From Nocardioides mangrovicus (GTDB taxonomy: Bacteria; Actinomycetota; Actinomycetes; Propionibacteriales; Nocardioidaceae): 64,000 nt of DNA. The stretch is taken from contig NZ_RDBE01000007.1 in the NCBI RefSeq assembly GCF_003674065.1, forward strand, positions 502,085 through 566,084. Reading direction: 5' to 3'. Positions 34,789-44,097 of this stretch are shown here, one piece after another; within the stretch, counting starts at the first letter, position 1; every line of letters starts with the position of its first letter. A model generated the notes under the pieces. It was not told the DNA's origin and made no database searches. It saw only the letters and a program-made list of their open reading frames with translations. The position numbers and the translations under genes are program-made.

Positions 34789-35865
34789 ATGACCTCCTGG
34801 GTGCTCCACGTCGACATGGACCAGTTCCTGGCCGCAGTCGAGCTGCTGCGACGCCCGGAGCTGCGGGGCCTGCCCGTGGTGGTGGGCGGTCGCGGCGACC
34901 CCACGGAGCGGGCGGTGGTGTCCACCGCGTCCTACGAGGCGCGCGAGCACGGCATCCGCTCCGGCATGGCGCTGCGGACGGCGCGGAAGCGGTGCCCGGA
35001 GGCGGTCTTCCTGCCTGTGGACCGCCCTGTCTACGAAGCGGCCTCGGCCACGGTGATGGACACGCTCCGGGCACATCCGGGCGCGGTGGTCGAGGTGCTC
35101 GGCTGGGACGAGGCCTTCGTCGGCGTGGCCACCGACGACCTGGAGCGGACGGCCTTCGAGCTGCAGGCCGCCGTGCTGGCCGCGACGTCGCTGCACTGCT
35201 CGGTCGGCATCGGCGACACGAAGGTGCGGGCCAAGATCGCCACCGAGTTCGGCAAGCCGGGCGGCCGGTTCAGGCTCACCCGCGAGAACTGGTTCGAGGT
35301 GATGGGCGAGCGCCCCACCCAGGCGCTGTGGGGCGTCGGGCCGCGGATCGCCGCGCGGCTGGCCGGGCTGGAGATCGCCACGGTGCGCGAGCTGGCGGCA
35401 GCCTCGGACGACGTGCTCGCCGCTGAGTTCGGGCCCGGCACCGGCCCGCATCTGGGTCGGTTGGGGCGCGGGGTGAGCAGCAGCGTCGTCGACGACACGC
35501 CCTGGGTGGCGCGCGCTCATGGGCGAGAGACCACCTACCAGCAGGACCTGGGGACGCCCGAGGAGGTGCGGGCTGCGCTGCTGACGCTGGCCGAGCGGGT
35601 GGTCGAGGACATCCGCGCCGAGGGTCGGCCCTGCCAACGAGTGCACCTCAAGGTGCGGTTCGCGCCCTTCTTCACCTCCACCCGCGTCCGCAAGCTTCCC
35701 GAGCCGACCGACGATCCCGCCGTCGTCGGGGCAGTCGCCTACGCGCTCTACGAGGCGCTCGGCGACGACCGTCCGGTGCGGCTGCTGGGCGTGCGGGCGG
35801 AGATGTCGCCACCGCCGGACGGCTACGACCCCCCGCGCACCCACGGCCGCCGCGGCAGCCCGTGA
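34789..35865 (+). CDS. dinB: DNA polymerase IV (Y-family)
   Basis: 358 residues. Error-prone translesion polymerase. Catalytic motifs: WVLHVDMDQFLAAVE (first Asp and steric-gate region, residues 4-18), SYEAREHGIRSGMALR, and VEVLGWDEAFVGVA (Asp-Glu pair, about 100-110). SVGIGDTKVRAKIATEFGKPGG and the HhH LWGVGPRIAARLAGLEI follow, then the little-finger domain. The length suits the actinobacterial DinB2-like group, and there is no obvious C-terminal beta-clamp motif. ATG at 34789; divergent from the PLD gene. uvrB follows 70 bp downstream. Confidence 0.93.
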   Translation: MTSWVLHVDMDQFLAAVELLRRPELRGLPVVVGGRGDPTERAVVSTASYEAREHGIRSGMALRTARKRCPEAVFLPVDRPVYEAASATVMDTLRAHPGAVVEVLGWDEAFVGVATDDLERTAFELQAAVLAATSLHCSVGIGDTKVRAKIATEFGKPGGRFRLTRENWFEVMGERPTQALWGVGPRIAARLAGLEIATVRELAAASDDVLAAEFGPGTGPHLGRLGRGVSSSVVDDTPWVARAHGRETTYQQDLGTPEEVRAALLTLAERVVEDIRAEGRPCQRVHLKVRFAPFFTSTRVRKLPEPTDDPAVVGAVAYALYEALGDDRPVRLLGVRAEMSPPPDGYDPPRTHGRRGSP

Positions 35866-35923
35866 GAGGCCCGTCCGTGCGACGTCGCCGGCCCGATCGG
35901 GGCGGACTGTCGGTGGGTCCTCG

Positions 35924-35929
35924 TAGGCT
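35924..35929 (+). promoter_or_regulatory. -10 box (TAGGCT) of a leaderless uvrB promoter
   Basis: TAGGCT ends 6 nt before the uvrB ATG (35936), with no ribosome-binding site between. I see no SOS box (GAAC-N4-GTTC type) in the 70-bp gap after dinB. Confidence 0.5.
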
Positions 35930-35935
35930 CGCAGC

Positions 35936-38077
35936 ATGCGTCCCGTCACCGATCTCGAGCGCCGCGTGGCGCCCTTCCACGTCGAGTCGGACTACCAGCC
36001 CTCGGGCGACCAGCCGGCCGCTATCGCCGAGATCGCCAAGCGGATGCAGGGCGGTGAGAAGGACGTCGTCCTGCTCGGTGCCACCGGCACCGGCAAGACC
36101 GCCACGGTGGCGTGGGTGGCGGAGAAGCTGCAGCGGCCGATCCTGGTGATGCAGCCCAACAAGACGCTGGCCGCGCAGTTCGCCAACGAGCTGAGGCAGC
36201 TCTTTCCGAACAACGCGATCGAGTACTTCGTCAGCTACTACGACTACTACCAGCCCGAGGCCTACGTCCCGCAGACCGACACCTACATCGAGAAGGACTC
36301 CTCGATCAACGAGGAGGTGGAGCGGCTGCGGCACTCGGCCACCAACAGCCTGCTCACCCGCCGCGACGTCATCGTCGTCTCCACGGTCTCCTGCATCTAC
36401 GGCCTGGGCACCCCGCAGGAGTACGTCGACCGGATGCTGCGGCTCAAGGTCGGCGACGAGCGCGACCGCGACTCGATCCTGCGCCGGCTGGTGGAGATCC
36501 AGTACACGCGCAACGACCTCTCGTTCACCCGCGGGACGTTCCGGGTGCGCGGCGACACCCTGGAGATCTTCCCGGTCTACGAGGAGCACGCCGTGCGCGT
36601 GGAGTTCTTCGGCGACGAGGTGGAGCGGCTGATGGCGCTGCACCCGGTCACGGGCGAGGTGATCAGCGACGACCAGGAGCTCTACGTCTTCCCCGCCACC
36701 CACTACGTGGCCGGACCCGAGCGCATGGAGCGCGCGATCAAGGGGATCGAGGAGGAGCTGGCCGAGCGGCTCGCCGAGTTCCAGCGCAACGGCCAGCTGC
36801 TGGAGGCCCAGCGGCTGCAGATGCGCACCTCCTACGACATCGAGATGATGCGCCAGGTCGGTTCGTGCTCGGGCATCGAGAACTACTCGATGCACATGGA
36901 CGGCCGGAGTCGAGGGAGCGCTCCGAACACGCTGCTGGACTACTTCCCCGAGGACTTCGTGCTCGTCGTCGACGAGTCGCACGTCGCGGTGCCGCAGATC
37001 GGCGGCATGTACGAGGGCGACATGTCGCGCAAGCGCAACCTGGTCGACCACGGTTTCCGGCTGCCCAGCGCCATGGACAACCGGCCGCTGCGGTGGGAGG
37101 AATTCGTCGACCGCATCGGGCAGACCATCTACCTCTCGGCCACTCCCGGCAACTACGAGATGGCGAAGGTCGGGGGCGAGGACCACGTCGTCGAGCAGAT
37201 CATCCGGCCCACCGGCCTGGTCGACCCCGAGGTCATCGTCAAGCCCACCAAGGGCCAGATCGACGACCTCATCGGCGAGATCAACCTGCGGGTGGAGAAG
37301 AACGAGCGGGTCCTGGTCACGACCCTGACCAAGAAGATGTCCGAGGACCTCACCGATTACCTCCTCGAGGCCGGCGTCCGCACCCGCTACCTGCACTCGG
37401 AGGTCGACACCCTCAAGCGGATCGAGCTGCTGCGCGACCTGCGGCTGGGGGAGTACGACGTCCTGGTCGGCATCAACCTGCTCCGTGAGGGCCTGGACCT
37501 GCCGGAGGTCTCGCTCGTGGCCATCCTCGACGCCGACAAGGAGGGCTTCCTTCGCTCGGACAAGTCGCTGATCCAGACCATCGGCCGCGCGGCCCGCAAC
37601 GTGTCCGGTCAGGTGTTCATGTACGCCGACCAGGTCACGCCGTCGATGGAGTCGGCCATCGACGAGACCAACCGCCGCCGGGAGAAGCAGGTGGCCTACA
37701 ACAAGGCCAACGGCGTCGACCCGCAGCCGCTGCGCAAGAAGATCGCCGACATCACCGAGATGCTGGCGCGCGAGGACGAGACCACCCAGGAGCTGCTCGC
37801 CACCTGGCAGGGCACGGGGGTGCGTGGCGACAAGTCCAAGAAGGCGCCGGTGCCCGGGCTGTCCCGGCTCGAGAGCAAGCGGGAGAAGCAGGACCGGGAG
37901 AACCTCCCCGACCTGGCCGGCCTGCCCAGCTCCGACCTGGCCGAGCTCATCCAGCAGCTCACCGAGCAGATGAAGGCCGCGGCGGCCGAGCTGCAGTTCG
38001 AGGTCGCTGCGCGGCTGCGCGATGAGGTCTCGGAGCTGAAGAAGGAGCTGCGGCAGATGATGGAAGCCACCCGGTAG
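35936..38077 (+). CDS. uvrB: Excinuclease ABC subunit B
   Basis: 713 residues; the damage-verification helicase of nucleotide excision repair, acting with UvrA and UvrC (neither is in this window). Walker [11 protein letters not shown] near residue 45, the DNA-clamping beta-hairpin [38 protein letters not shown] (DEAD-like box), helicase motif [14 protein letters not shown], and the C-terminal UVR coiled coil ([26 protein letters not shown]). Full length. A MmcQ/YjbR gene starts 8 bp after its stop. Confidence 0.98.
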   Translation: MRPVTDLERRVAPFHVESDYQPSGDQPAAIAEIAKRMQGGEKDVVLLGATGTGKTATVAWVAEKLQRPILVMQPNKTLAAQFANELRQLFPNNAIEYFVSYYDYYQPEAYVPQTDTYIEKDSSINEEVERLRHSATNSLLTRRDVIVVSTVSCIYGLGTPQEYVDRMLRLKVGDERDRDSILRRLVEIQYTRNDLSFTRGTFRVRGDTLEIFPVYEEHAVRVEFFGDEVERLMALHPVTGEVISDDQELYVFPATHYVAGPERMERAIKGIEEELAERLAEFQRNGQLLEAQRLQMRTSYDIEMMRQVGSCSGIENYSMHMDGRSRGSAPNTLLDYFPEDFVLVVDESHVAVPQIGGMYEGDMSRKRNLVDHGFRLPSAMDNRPLRWEEFVDRIGQTIYLSATPGNYEMAKVGGEDHVVEQIIRPTGLVDPEVIVKPTKGQIDDLIGEINLRVEKNERVLVTTLTKKMSEDLTDYLLEAGVRTRYLHSEVDTLKRIELLRDLRLGEYDVLVGINLLREGLDLPEVSLVAILDADKEGFLRSDKSLIQTIGRAARNVSGQVFMYADQVTPSMESAIDETNRRREKQVAYNKANGVDPQPLRKKIADITEMLAREDETTQELLATWQGTGVRGDKSKKAPVPGLSRLESKREKQDRENLPDLAGLPSSDLAELIQQLTEQMKAAAAELQFEVAARLRDEVSELKKELRQMMEATR

Positions 38078-38084
38078 GCACGGG

Positions 38085-38444
38085 GTGGACGCCGCCGAGC
38101 TCCTCGAACACTGCCTGGCCAAGCCCGGAGCCTGGTCGGACCACCCCTTCGACCCGGTGTGGCCGGTGGTGAAGGTCGCGCCGGCGGGCAAGATCTTCTG
38201 CTTCGTCAACGAGCACAGCTGCGGGGTGAAGGCCGGTCCCGACCGCGAGGTCGCCGACGTGTGGCTGGATCGCTATCCCCACCACGCCTCCTCGATGCCC
38301 TACCTCGGCGGCCGCGGCTGGAACCAGCTGGTGATCGACGCCGGTATCCCCGCCGACGAGATCCGATCCGCGGTCGACGACTCGTACCTGATCGTGGTGG
38401 GCAAGCTGCCGAGGACCCAACGACCGAGAGGCTGGAAGCAATGA
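38085..38444 (+). CDS. MmcQ/YjbR family protein
   Basis: 119 residues, GTG start. Family hallmarks: ELLEHCLAKPGAWSDHPFDPVWPVVKVAPAGKIFCFVNEH, VKAGPDREVADVWLDRYP, YLGGRGWNQLVIDAGIPADEIRSAVDDSYLIVVGKLPR. YjbR proteins have a double-wing DNA-binding-like fold, but their function is unproven. It sits 7 bp behind uvrB and its ATGA overlaps the next gene, so it is likely cotranscribed with uvrB. Confidence 0.9.
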   Translation: MDAAELLEHCLAKPGAWSDHPFDPVWPVVKVAPAGKIFCFVNEHSCGVKAGPDREVADVWLDRYPHHASSMPYLGGRGWNQLVIDAGIPADEIRSAVDDSYLIVVGKLPRTQRPRGWKQ

Positions 38445-38881
38445 CCCGAGAGTTCCAGGTGACCTTCGACGCCGCCGACCCCGCCGCCCTCGCCACCTTC
38501 TGGTGCGAGGTCCTCGGCTACCGCCTCCAGCCGCCGCCACCCGGGTTCGACTCCTGGGATGCCGCGCTCGACGCCTGGGGCGTGCCGGCCGAGCACCGCA
38601 ACGACCGCTCCGCGCTGGTGCCGGCGGAGGGCGAGACGGGGCCGCGGCTGTTCATCCAGAAGGTGCCCGAGCCCAAGTCGGCGAAGAACCGGGTGCACCT
38701 CGACGTCCGGGCCGCTCCGGGGCAGACGGGCGCCGAGCGCATGGCCACGCTCCAGACCGAGGCCGATCGGCTGGTCGGGCTGGGGGCGCGGCAGGTGCGC
38801 CGGGTCGACCCCGACGGCGGCCCGGAGCAGGGGTTCATTTGGCTGGAGGACCCGGAGGGCAACGAGTTCTGCCTGGACTGA
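38441..38881 (+). CDS. VOC family protein
   Basis: 146 residues. Begins FQVTFDAADPAALATFWCEVLGYRL, typical of the glyoxalase-like VOC superfamily, and ends FIWLEDPEGNEFCLD (metal-ligand Glu). The centre has LFIQKVPEPKSAKNRVHLDV, the His-x-Asp block of this subgroup. Substrate unknown. Overlaps the YjbR-like gene by 4 bp. Confidence 0.9.
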   Translation: MTREFQVTFDAADPAALATFWCEVLGYRLQPPPPGFDSWDAALDAWGVPAEHRNDRSALVPAEGETGPRLFIQKVPEPKSAKNRVHLDVRAAPGQTGAERMATLQTEADRLVGLGARQVRRVDPDGGPEQGFIWLEDPEGNEFCLD

Positions 38882-38987
38882 GAGGCGCTCGATGGGGCGG
38901 GCGAGCCGCATCTGGGCTGACGCCGGCCACGGATGCCGATAGGTTGCCAGGCGCTCATCCGCCCCCGAGACCAGGACGTGTCCCGTC

Positions 38988-40013
38988 GTGCCTCGCTCGC
39001 ACCTGTTCCGCTCCGCCTCGCCTCTCGTCGTCGCCGTGGTGGTGGCGCCCCTCGTGCTCGGTCAGCTGGCCGACCCGAGCCCGGCCGTGGCCCGTGGCGC
39101 CGGCCCGGCGCGGGTGGTGGCCCACCTGCCCGCCGGCGGGGTCTTCGGACCACGCAGCGCCTGGCGCCTCGACGTGCGTCGCGCACCGCTCGGCCCCGAC
39201 AGTGCGGCCATCGCGGCCACGGTGAGCACGCAGGTCCGCGACCACTGGGGCGGCGTCGCCGCCTTCAACGACGACCTCTTCACGACGGCCACCTACACCG
39301 TTCCCCGCCGGACGCGGCGGATCGACGTGGTCTTCGACGACTGCCAGCACAAGGGCTACCAGCCGACCCAGCTGGTGGGCCGAGGCGGCGCCTTCCGCTC
39401 GGTGCCCATCCCGGCCCGGGCTCGGCCCGCCGGGGGCTCCGACGGCAATCTGGCCGTGTACTCGCCGTCGGCCGACCGACTCTGGGAGCTCTGGAAGGCC
39501 CACCGAGTGAGCGGCCGCTGGCACGCCTGCTGGGGCGGCCGGATCGACCACGCCTCGCGGCAGGCCGGATACTTCGGCCGGGGCACGGGAGTCTCCGCGT
39601 CGGGCGTGGCGCTGTCGGGCGGGATCATCCGCCGCAGCGAGCTGCGTCGCGGCCGGATCGACCACGCGATGAGCCTCTCGGTGACCCAGGCGGCGAACTG
39701 GCGAGTGTTCTCCTACCCCGCCCAGCGCAGCGACGGCTCGGCCGCGGTCGGCACTCGCGGCGCCGTCCCTGAGGGCATCCGGCTGCGCCTGGATCCGCGG
39801 CTGGACCTCGCGTCCCTGCAGCTGACCCGGGTCGGGCGCATCGTCGCCCGAGCTGCGCAGCGCTACGGGTTCATCGTCACCGACCAGGGGGGTGCCGTCG
39901 CGGTCAGCGCCGAGCGCGGCTCGCTGCGCAGCGGCACGAATCCCGCCCAGGTGTTGCGGGCCTTCCCGTGGGACCGGCTGCAGGCGCTGCCGATGGACTA
40001 CGGGCGTCCCTGA
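38988..40013 (+). CDS. Exported protein of unknown function, paralogue of the lipoprotein at 42835
   Basis: 341 residues, GTG start. N-terminal signal peptide (FRSASPLVVAVVVAPLVLGQLADPSPAVA). I do not recognise the mature domain. It shares long identical blocks with 42835-44055: WHACWGGRIDHAS, SYPAQRSDG, PEGIRLRLDP/PEGIRFRLDP, GRIVARAA, YGFIVTD, GGAVAV, and the C-terminal LQALPMDYG. One conserved Cys pair (DDCQ / HACWGG) may form a disulfide. The strong His, Asp and Trp conservation suggests an enzyme or a glycan-binding protein. A -10-like TAGGTT lies at 38940-38945. The 3' end overlaps the convergent GT4 by 16 bp. Confidence 0.85.
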   Translation: MPRSHLFRSASPLVVAVVVAPLVLGQLADPSPAVARGAGPARVVAHLPAGGVFGPRSAWRLDVRRAPLGPDSAAIAATVSTQVRDHWGGVAAFNDDLFTTATYTVPRRTRRIDVVFDDCQHKGYQPTQLVGRGGAFRSVPIPARARPAGGSDGNLAVYSPSADRLWELWKAHRVSGRWHACWGGRIDHASRQAGYFGRGTGVSASGVALSGGIIRRSELRRGRIDHAMSLSVTQAANWRVFSYPAQRSDGSAAVGTRGAVPEGIRLRLDPRLDLASLQLTRVGRIVARAAQRYGFIVTDQGGAVAVSAERGSLRSGTNPAQVLRAFPWDRLQALPMDYGRP

Positions 40014-41098
40014 GCGGCCTGGCGGCAGATCGCGAGCATGCGCGCGAGGTTGCGGTGGGCGTCGAAGCGTCGCTCGGCCAGCTCGCGGGCAGCGGTGCCG
40101 TAGGCGCGGCGTCGGGCTGGATCGGTGAGCAGGGTGCGCAGCGCCGCGGTGAGGGCCTCGACGTCGCCAGGGGGGATGAGGAGCCCGGTCACTCCCTCGA
40201 CGACGGCCTCCGGCACCGCGCCGACGTCGGTGCCGATCGCCGGGACGCCGCACGCGGCCGCTTCGAGGTAGACGATGCCCAGCGCGTCGCCGTGCGTGGG
40301 CATGCAGAAGATATCCGCGCGCTGGAACAGCCGGATCAGCTCCTCGCTGTTGGGGCGCAGCCCTCGATGCACGTGGACCCCCGGAGCGGACTCCACGTCG
40401 GCGCCGGTGACCACGTGCAGCTCGACGCCGGGCAGGCCGAGCCCGGCGAAGGCGCGCAGGAGCTCGGGGCCGCCCTTGCGGACGAAGTCGTTGCCGGCGA
40501 AGAGGACGCGCAGCGGCTCGTCGGGGACGGCGTCGCGGTCGGCCCGCGGCTGCCACACGGTGGTGTCCACGCCAGGCGGGATGACGTGGACCCTGGCGGG
40601 GTCGACGTCGTAGTGCTCGATAAGGCTGGCCCGGGTCCAGTCGCTGAAGGCGATCACGGCGCGGGCTCGCCGCAGCGCACGACGGTTGAGCCACCACTTG
40701 GCCCGCTCGGCGCGGGGAGAGCCGGCGTGGTGGTGGTAGGCCGCGCCGATGCTGTCGTACTGCACGGGCGTGGCGTCCATCGAGATCACCGCCGGGACCC
40801 GGCGCAGCCAGCGGCCGGCCAGGACCGCGCTCACCTGGGTGTGGAAGTAGACCAGGTCGGGGCGCCAGCCGCGGGTCACTCGGCGCAGTCCGAGACGGGC
40901 ACGGGTGCCGGCCCGCACCGTCCAGTTGCTCCACAGCGGCAGGGCTCGCGCGCGTCCGGTGACCTCGAAGGGCACCGGCACCCAGCGGGCATCGATGTCG
41001 TGGCTGCGATCGACCGCGGCGTGCAGGCTCTCGGAGTGGGTGCGGTGACCCAGCGTCTGCTCGACGACGAAGGCGACGCGCAGCGGTGCTTCGCTCAC
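39998..41098 (-). CDS. Glycosyltransferase family 4
   Basis: 366 residues. RVAFVVEQTLGHRTHSESLHAAVDRS at the N-terminus, DLVYFHTQVSAVLAGRWLRRVPAVISMDATP, VIAFSDWTRASLIEHYDVDPARVHVIPPGVDTTVW, then the donor domain LRVLFAGNDFVRKGGPELLRAFAGL and FCMPTHGDALGIVYLEAAACGVPAIGTDVGAVPE (E-x7-E). Retaining GT-B transferase. It follows the initiating sugar transferase by 7 bp on the same strand and probably adds the second or a later sugar to its product. Confidence 0.92.
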   Translation of the reverse strand: MSEAPLRVAFVVEQTLGHRTHSESLHAAVDRSHDIDARWVPVPFEVTGRARALPLWSNWTVRAGTRARLGLRRVTRGWRPDLVYFHTQVSAVLAGRWLRRVPAVISMDATPVQYDSIGAAYHHHAGSPRAERAKWWLNRRALRRARAVIAFSDWTRASLIEHYDVDPARVHVIPPGVDTTVWQPRADRDAVPDEPLRVLFAGNDFVRKGGPELLRAFAGLGLPGVELHVVTGADVESAPGVHVHRGLRPNSEELIRLFQRADIFCMPTHGDALGIVYLEAAACGVPAIGTDVGAVPEAVVEGVTGLLIPPGDVEALTAALRTLLTDPARRRAYGTAARELAERRFDAHRNLARMLAICRQAAQGRP

Positions 41099-41105
41099 CG
41101 GGGCC

Positions 41106-42563
41106 TCAGTAGGCGCCGCGGCTGCTCACCACGGCGCCGACCGTCTTGAGGAGGATGTTGAGGTCCTGGATCATCGACCAGTTGTCGACGTAGTACAGGT
41201 CCAGCCGCACCGCCTCCTCCCAGGAGAGGTCCGAGCGGCCGGAGACCTGCCACAGACCGGTGAGCCCCGGGCGCACGTGGAGTCGCCGGGCAGTGTGGCC
41301 CTCGTAGCGGGACACCTCGCTGGGCAGCGGCGGACGCGGTCCGACCAGGCTCATCTCGCCGCGCAGCACGTTGATCAGCTGCGGTAGCTCGTCGATGGAG
41401 AAGCGGCGCAGCACCCGCCCGGGCCGGGTGACTCGCGGGTCCCGCTTCATCTTGAACAGCACCGAGGTGCTGTCGTCGGTGGTCAGCTCGGTCAGCCGGC
41501 GCTCGGCGTCGGGCACCATGCTGCGGAACTTGAGGCAGGAGAACTCCTCGCCGTGACGTCCCGTGCGGCGCTGGCGGAAGAGCACCGGGCCACCGTCGTG
41601 GAGCTTGACCCAGGCCGCTGAGGCCACCAGCACCGGGCTGAGGACGGCCAGGCAGAAGAGGGCGCCGACGACGTCGAAGGTCCGCTTGCCCCACCGGGAC
41701 GCGTCGGTCCAGGTGGGCGGGGTGACGTGGATCAGCGGCAGCCCGCCGACGGGGCGCATTTTGATCCGCTCGCTGGAGATGTCGGTCATGCTCGGTGCCA
41801 CCACGAACTCGACGTCGCGACCTTCGAGCTCCCAGACCGCCTCGCGGATCTGGCTGGGGGAGGTGTAGGCGCCGGGGGCGAACACGAGCACGTCGACCTC
41901 GTGCTCGGCGATCGCGGCGGCGACGTTGCGGATGGGGCCGACCACCGGCACCCCGGCCTGGGTGAGTCCGTCGTCGCCGTCGGGAGTCAGACAGCCCACG
42001 ACCCGTAGCCCCAGCCAGGGCTGACGCCCCAGCACCCCGCTGATGAGGTCGACGTAGGGCGCGTGGCCCATGATCATGACGCTGCGTCCCAGGGCGCCGC
42101 GACGGCGTGCTGCCTGCAGCAGTCGGCGCAGGGCGAACCGGGCGAGCAGCATCGCGGGGATGCCGACCAGGAACAGGATCGAGAAGAAGCCGCGCGAGAG
42201 CTCGACGTGCAGCAGGTAGGCCCCCACGCCCAGGAGCCCCGCGCTCAGCAGACCGGCGGCCAGCACGATCCGGTACTCCTCGGTACCGACGCCGAAGACG
42301 TCGGCCGCGTAGGCGCCGCGGATCACCAGCATCAGTACCCAGCCCACCGCGACGATCGGCGCCAGGTAGGCCGCGCTCTGGGACAGGTCGGCCGGGCGGG
42401 CGAAGAGGAACGCGCTCGAACGGCCGGCGGTGGCCAGCGCGAGCGAGCCGGCGATGACCAGCAGGTCGAGCACGAGCGCGACGAACGGCACCAACCGGGA
42501 CGCCCGGCTGGGCAGGTCCTGGGTCAGTGCTCCGAGTCGTTCGCGATCAGCGAGTAGCGTCAT
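41106..42563 (-). CDS. Polyprenyl-phosphate sugar-1-phosphate transferase (initiating enzyme, WbaP/CpsE type)
   Basis: 485 residues from the ATG at 42563, which has GGGGAG 5 nt upstream. Four or five N-terminal membrane helices, a CoA-binding-like Rossmann region (VMIMGHAPYVDLISGVLGRQP), then the bacterial sugar transferase domain: KRTFDVVGALFCLAVLSPVL (membrane re-entrant helix), SCLKFRSMVPDAE, RFSIDELPQLINVLRGEMSLVGPRP (catalytic Asp-Glu), and VRPGLTGLWQVSGR. It starts repeat-unit synthesis by moving hexose-1-phosphate (Glc, Gal or similar) to undecaprenyl phosphate. The sugar cannot be told from the sequence. Confidence 0.95.
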   Translation of the reverse strand: MTLLADRERLGALTQDLPSRASRLVPFVALVLDLLVIAGSLALATAGRSSAFLFARPADLSQSAAYLAPIVAVGWVLMLVIRGAYAADVFGVGTEEYRIVLAAGLLSAGLLGVGAYLLHVELSRGFFSILFLVGIPAMLLARFALRRLLQAARRRGALGRSVMIMGHAPYVDLISGVLGRQPWLGLRVVGCLTPDGDDGLTQAGVPVVGPIRNVAAAIAEHEVDVLVFAPGAYTSPSQIREAVWELEGRDVEFVVAPSMTDISSERIKMRPVGGLPLIHVTPPTWTDASRWGKRTFDVVGALFCLAVLSPVLVASAAWVKLHDGGPVLFRQRRTGRHGEEFSCLKFRSMVPDAERRLTELTTDDSTSVLFKMKRDPRVTRPGRVLRRFSIDELPQLINVLRGEMSLVGPRPPLPSEVSRYEGHTARRLHVRPGLTGLWQVSGRSDLSWEEAVRLDLYYVDNWSMIQDLNILLKTVGAVVSSRGAY

Positions 42564-42834
42564 CGTGGCTCCCCGTCCCCGTTCGTGCAGGTCCACCCTC
42601 GCTGCGTCGTCGCTCGCGAGGTCTCCCATCCCCGGTGGCGGCCAACTCACCCGGGACGACCGCCAGATCCCGAGACCTCAACGTAGTGCAGCCGCCGCCA
42701 CGAGGAAACGTCGCCACGGCAGAATCTCGGCGACGAACAGCTGGCTTTCTGATCAAACTTCGCAAATGACCCAGAAGCCGCGCTACCGTTGAGGGGCTCC
42801 GACCCTCATTTGGACTCCAGAACAGGATGTGTCC
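42564..42834. promoter_or_regulatory. Divergent region, sugar transferase / lipoprotein
   Basis: 271 bp without a credible gene. It has an AT-richer patch around 42747-42775 (TTTCTGATCAAACTTCGCAAATGA), a TACCGT box at 42784-42789 that could be the -10 of the lipoprotein gene, and a small stem GAGGG/CCCTC (42791-42807) in its leader. It is the best candidate for the main control region of the polysaccharide locus. GT(C)C-rich leader AGGATGTGTCC resembles that before the paralogue at 38988. Confidence 0.4.
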
Positions 42835-44055
42835 ATGGTCGACGCTCGTCTCGCATCTGGTCGACGGCGACTGCTCCGCACCGGTGTCCTGCTGGCCACC
42901 GGCGCGCTGCTGCTCAGCGCGTGCGGACACAGCGGGCGCTCCTCCGCCGGCTCGTCAGCCTCGCCGAGCGGACCCTCCAGCGCTGCCACCGGCCCGTCCG
43001 GCAGCCCGTCCGGCAGTCAGTCCGGCAGCCCGTCGAGCAGTCCGTCGGGAAGCTCGCCGAGCTCGAGCCCCAGCGCGACCACCTCGGTCTCGCCGCCCGG
43101 CAGCGGACCCAGCCGCGTGCTGCCGTACTCCCCTACGCGGGGGATCTTCAGCGCCCGGAGCGTGTGGCGGCTCAACGTCCGCCACGCACCCCTCAACTCG
43201 CGCAGCGCCGCCATGGTGCGCAACCTCGCCGCCCAGGTCAGCTCGCGCTACAACGGCGTCGCGGCGTTCAACTACAGCCAGTACAACACCAGCGTCTACA
43301 CGGTCCCGGCGACGACTCCGCGCGCCGACGTCGTGTGGGACAACTGCCAGAACAAGAGCTACACCCCCAGCCAGCTCTACAGCGGGCGGGCCCACTTCAA
43401 GAGCGTGCCGATCCCCGCCAACGCCGTGCCCGCCACGGGTGCCGACGGCGAGTTGTCGATCTGGTCGCCGTCGACCGACCAGTTCTGGGAGTTCTGGAAG
43501 GCCAAGCGCGTCAACGGTCAGTGGCACGCCTGCTGGGGCGGCCGGATCGACCACGCCTCGACCAGCGCCGGCTACTTCGCCGACGGCATGGGCGCTTCGG
43601 CCACCGGCCTGGCCGTCGCCGCCGGCAGCATCGGGATCCGCGAGCTGCAGAAGGGCCGCATCACCCATGCGATGAACCTGCTGGTGGTCAACGCCGCTGC
43701 CTACTACCACTACTCCTACCCGGCCCAGCGCAGTGACGGCTGGGATCCCAGCAACAATCCCGACGCCGTGCCCGAGGGCATCCGGTTCCGGCTCGACCCG
43801 CGGGTGAACATCTCTCAGCTGCACCTGACCCGCATCGGGCGCATCGTCGCCCGTGCGGCGAAGACGTACGGCTTCATCGTCACCGACAAGGGCGGCGCGG
43901 TCGCGGTGCAGGCTGAGAGCGGCACCTCCCTGGCCCACGCCCGCGGCCGCAACCCCTGGGGCCGGCTGCTCGGTGGAACCCCGGGCTACGACGTGCTCCG
44001 CAACTTCCCCTGGAAGCGGCTGCAAGCCCTGCCGATGGACTACGGCAAGCCCTGA
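42835..44055 (+). CDS. Lipoprotein of unknown function, paralogue of 38988
   Basis: 406 residues from ATG 42835 (AGGA 7 nt upstream; in-frame GTG 42829 is an alternative). Lipobox LLLSACGHS, so the Cys near residue 30 should carry the lipid. Then ~65 residues of Ser/Pro/Gly linker, and the same domain as 38988-40013 (WHACWGGRIDHAS, YSYPAQRSDG, PEGIRFRLDP, GRIVARAAKTYGFIVTDKGGAVAV, LQALPMDYGKP). The linker should hold the domain away from the membrane at the cell-wall level. Its position between the initiating transferase and Wzz/Wzy suggests a job in polysaccharide export, anchoring or modification. No enzyme family recognised. Confidence 0.85.
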   Translation: MVDARLASGRRRLLRTGVLLATGALLLSACGHSGRSSAGSSASPSGPSSAATGPSGSPSGSQSGSPSSSPSGSSPSSSPSATTSVSPPGSGPSRVLPYSPTRGIFSARSVWRLNVRHAPLNSRSAAMVRNLAAQVSSRYNGVAAFNYSQYNTSVYTVPATTPRADVVWDNCQNKSYTPSQLYSGRAHFKSVPIPANAVPATGADGELSIWSPSTDQFWEFWKAKRVNGQWHACWGGRIDHASTSAGYFADGMGASATGLAVAAGSIGIRELQKGRITHAMNLLVVNAAAYYHYSYPAQRSDGWDPSNNPDAVPEGIRFRLDPRVNISQLHLTRIGRIVARAAKTYGFIVTDKGGAVAVQAESGTSLAHARGRNPWGRLLGGTPGYDVLRNFPWKRLQALPMDYGKP

Positions 44056-44097
44056 GCCGAGCCCTGGTCCGAGCCCTGAGTCGAGCCCTGGTCCGGG
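44050..44097. repeat. 12-bp tandem repeat, four near-identical copies, over the stop codon
   Basis: Units CCCTGAGCCGAG, CCCTGGTCCGAG, CCCTGAGTCGAG and CCCTGGTCCGGG run from the TGA of the lipoprotein gene downstream. The units alternate in a two-step pattern (A-G-C/T then G-T-C), suggesting a 24-bp second-order duplication. The rest of the gap to 44348 holds no gene that I can support. Confidence 0.85.

Noticed and set aside
39998-40013. 16-bp overlap of the convergent unknown gene and GT4, considered as a frameshift or misassembly
   Set aside because: Both reading frames end cleanly with normal C-termini, and the paralogue at 42835 ends with the same LQALPMDYG block. A genuine convergent overlap is more likely.
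42829-42831. GTG at 42829 as start of the lipoprotein gene
   Set aside because: The AGGA box is only 1 nt away from it but 7 nt from the in-frame ATG at 42835, which also gives a normal lipoprotein signal peptide.
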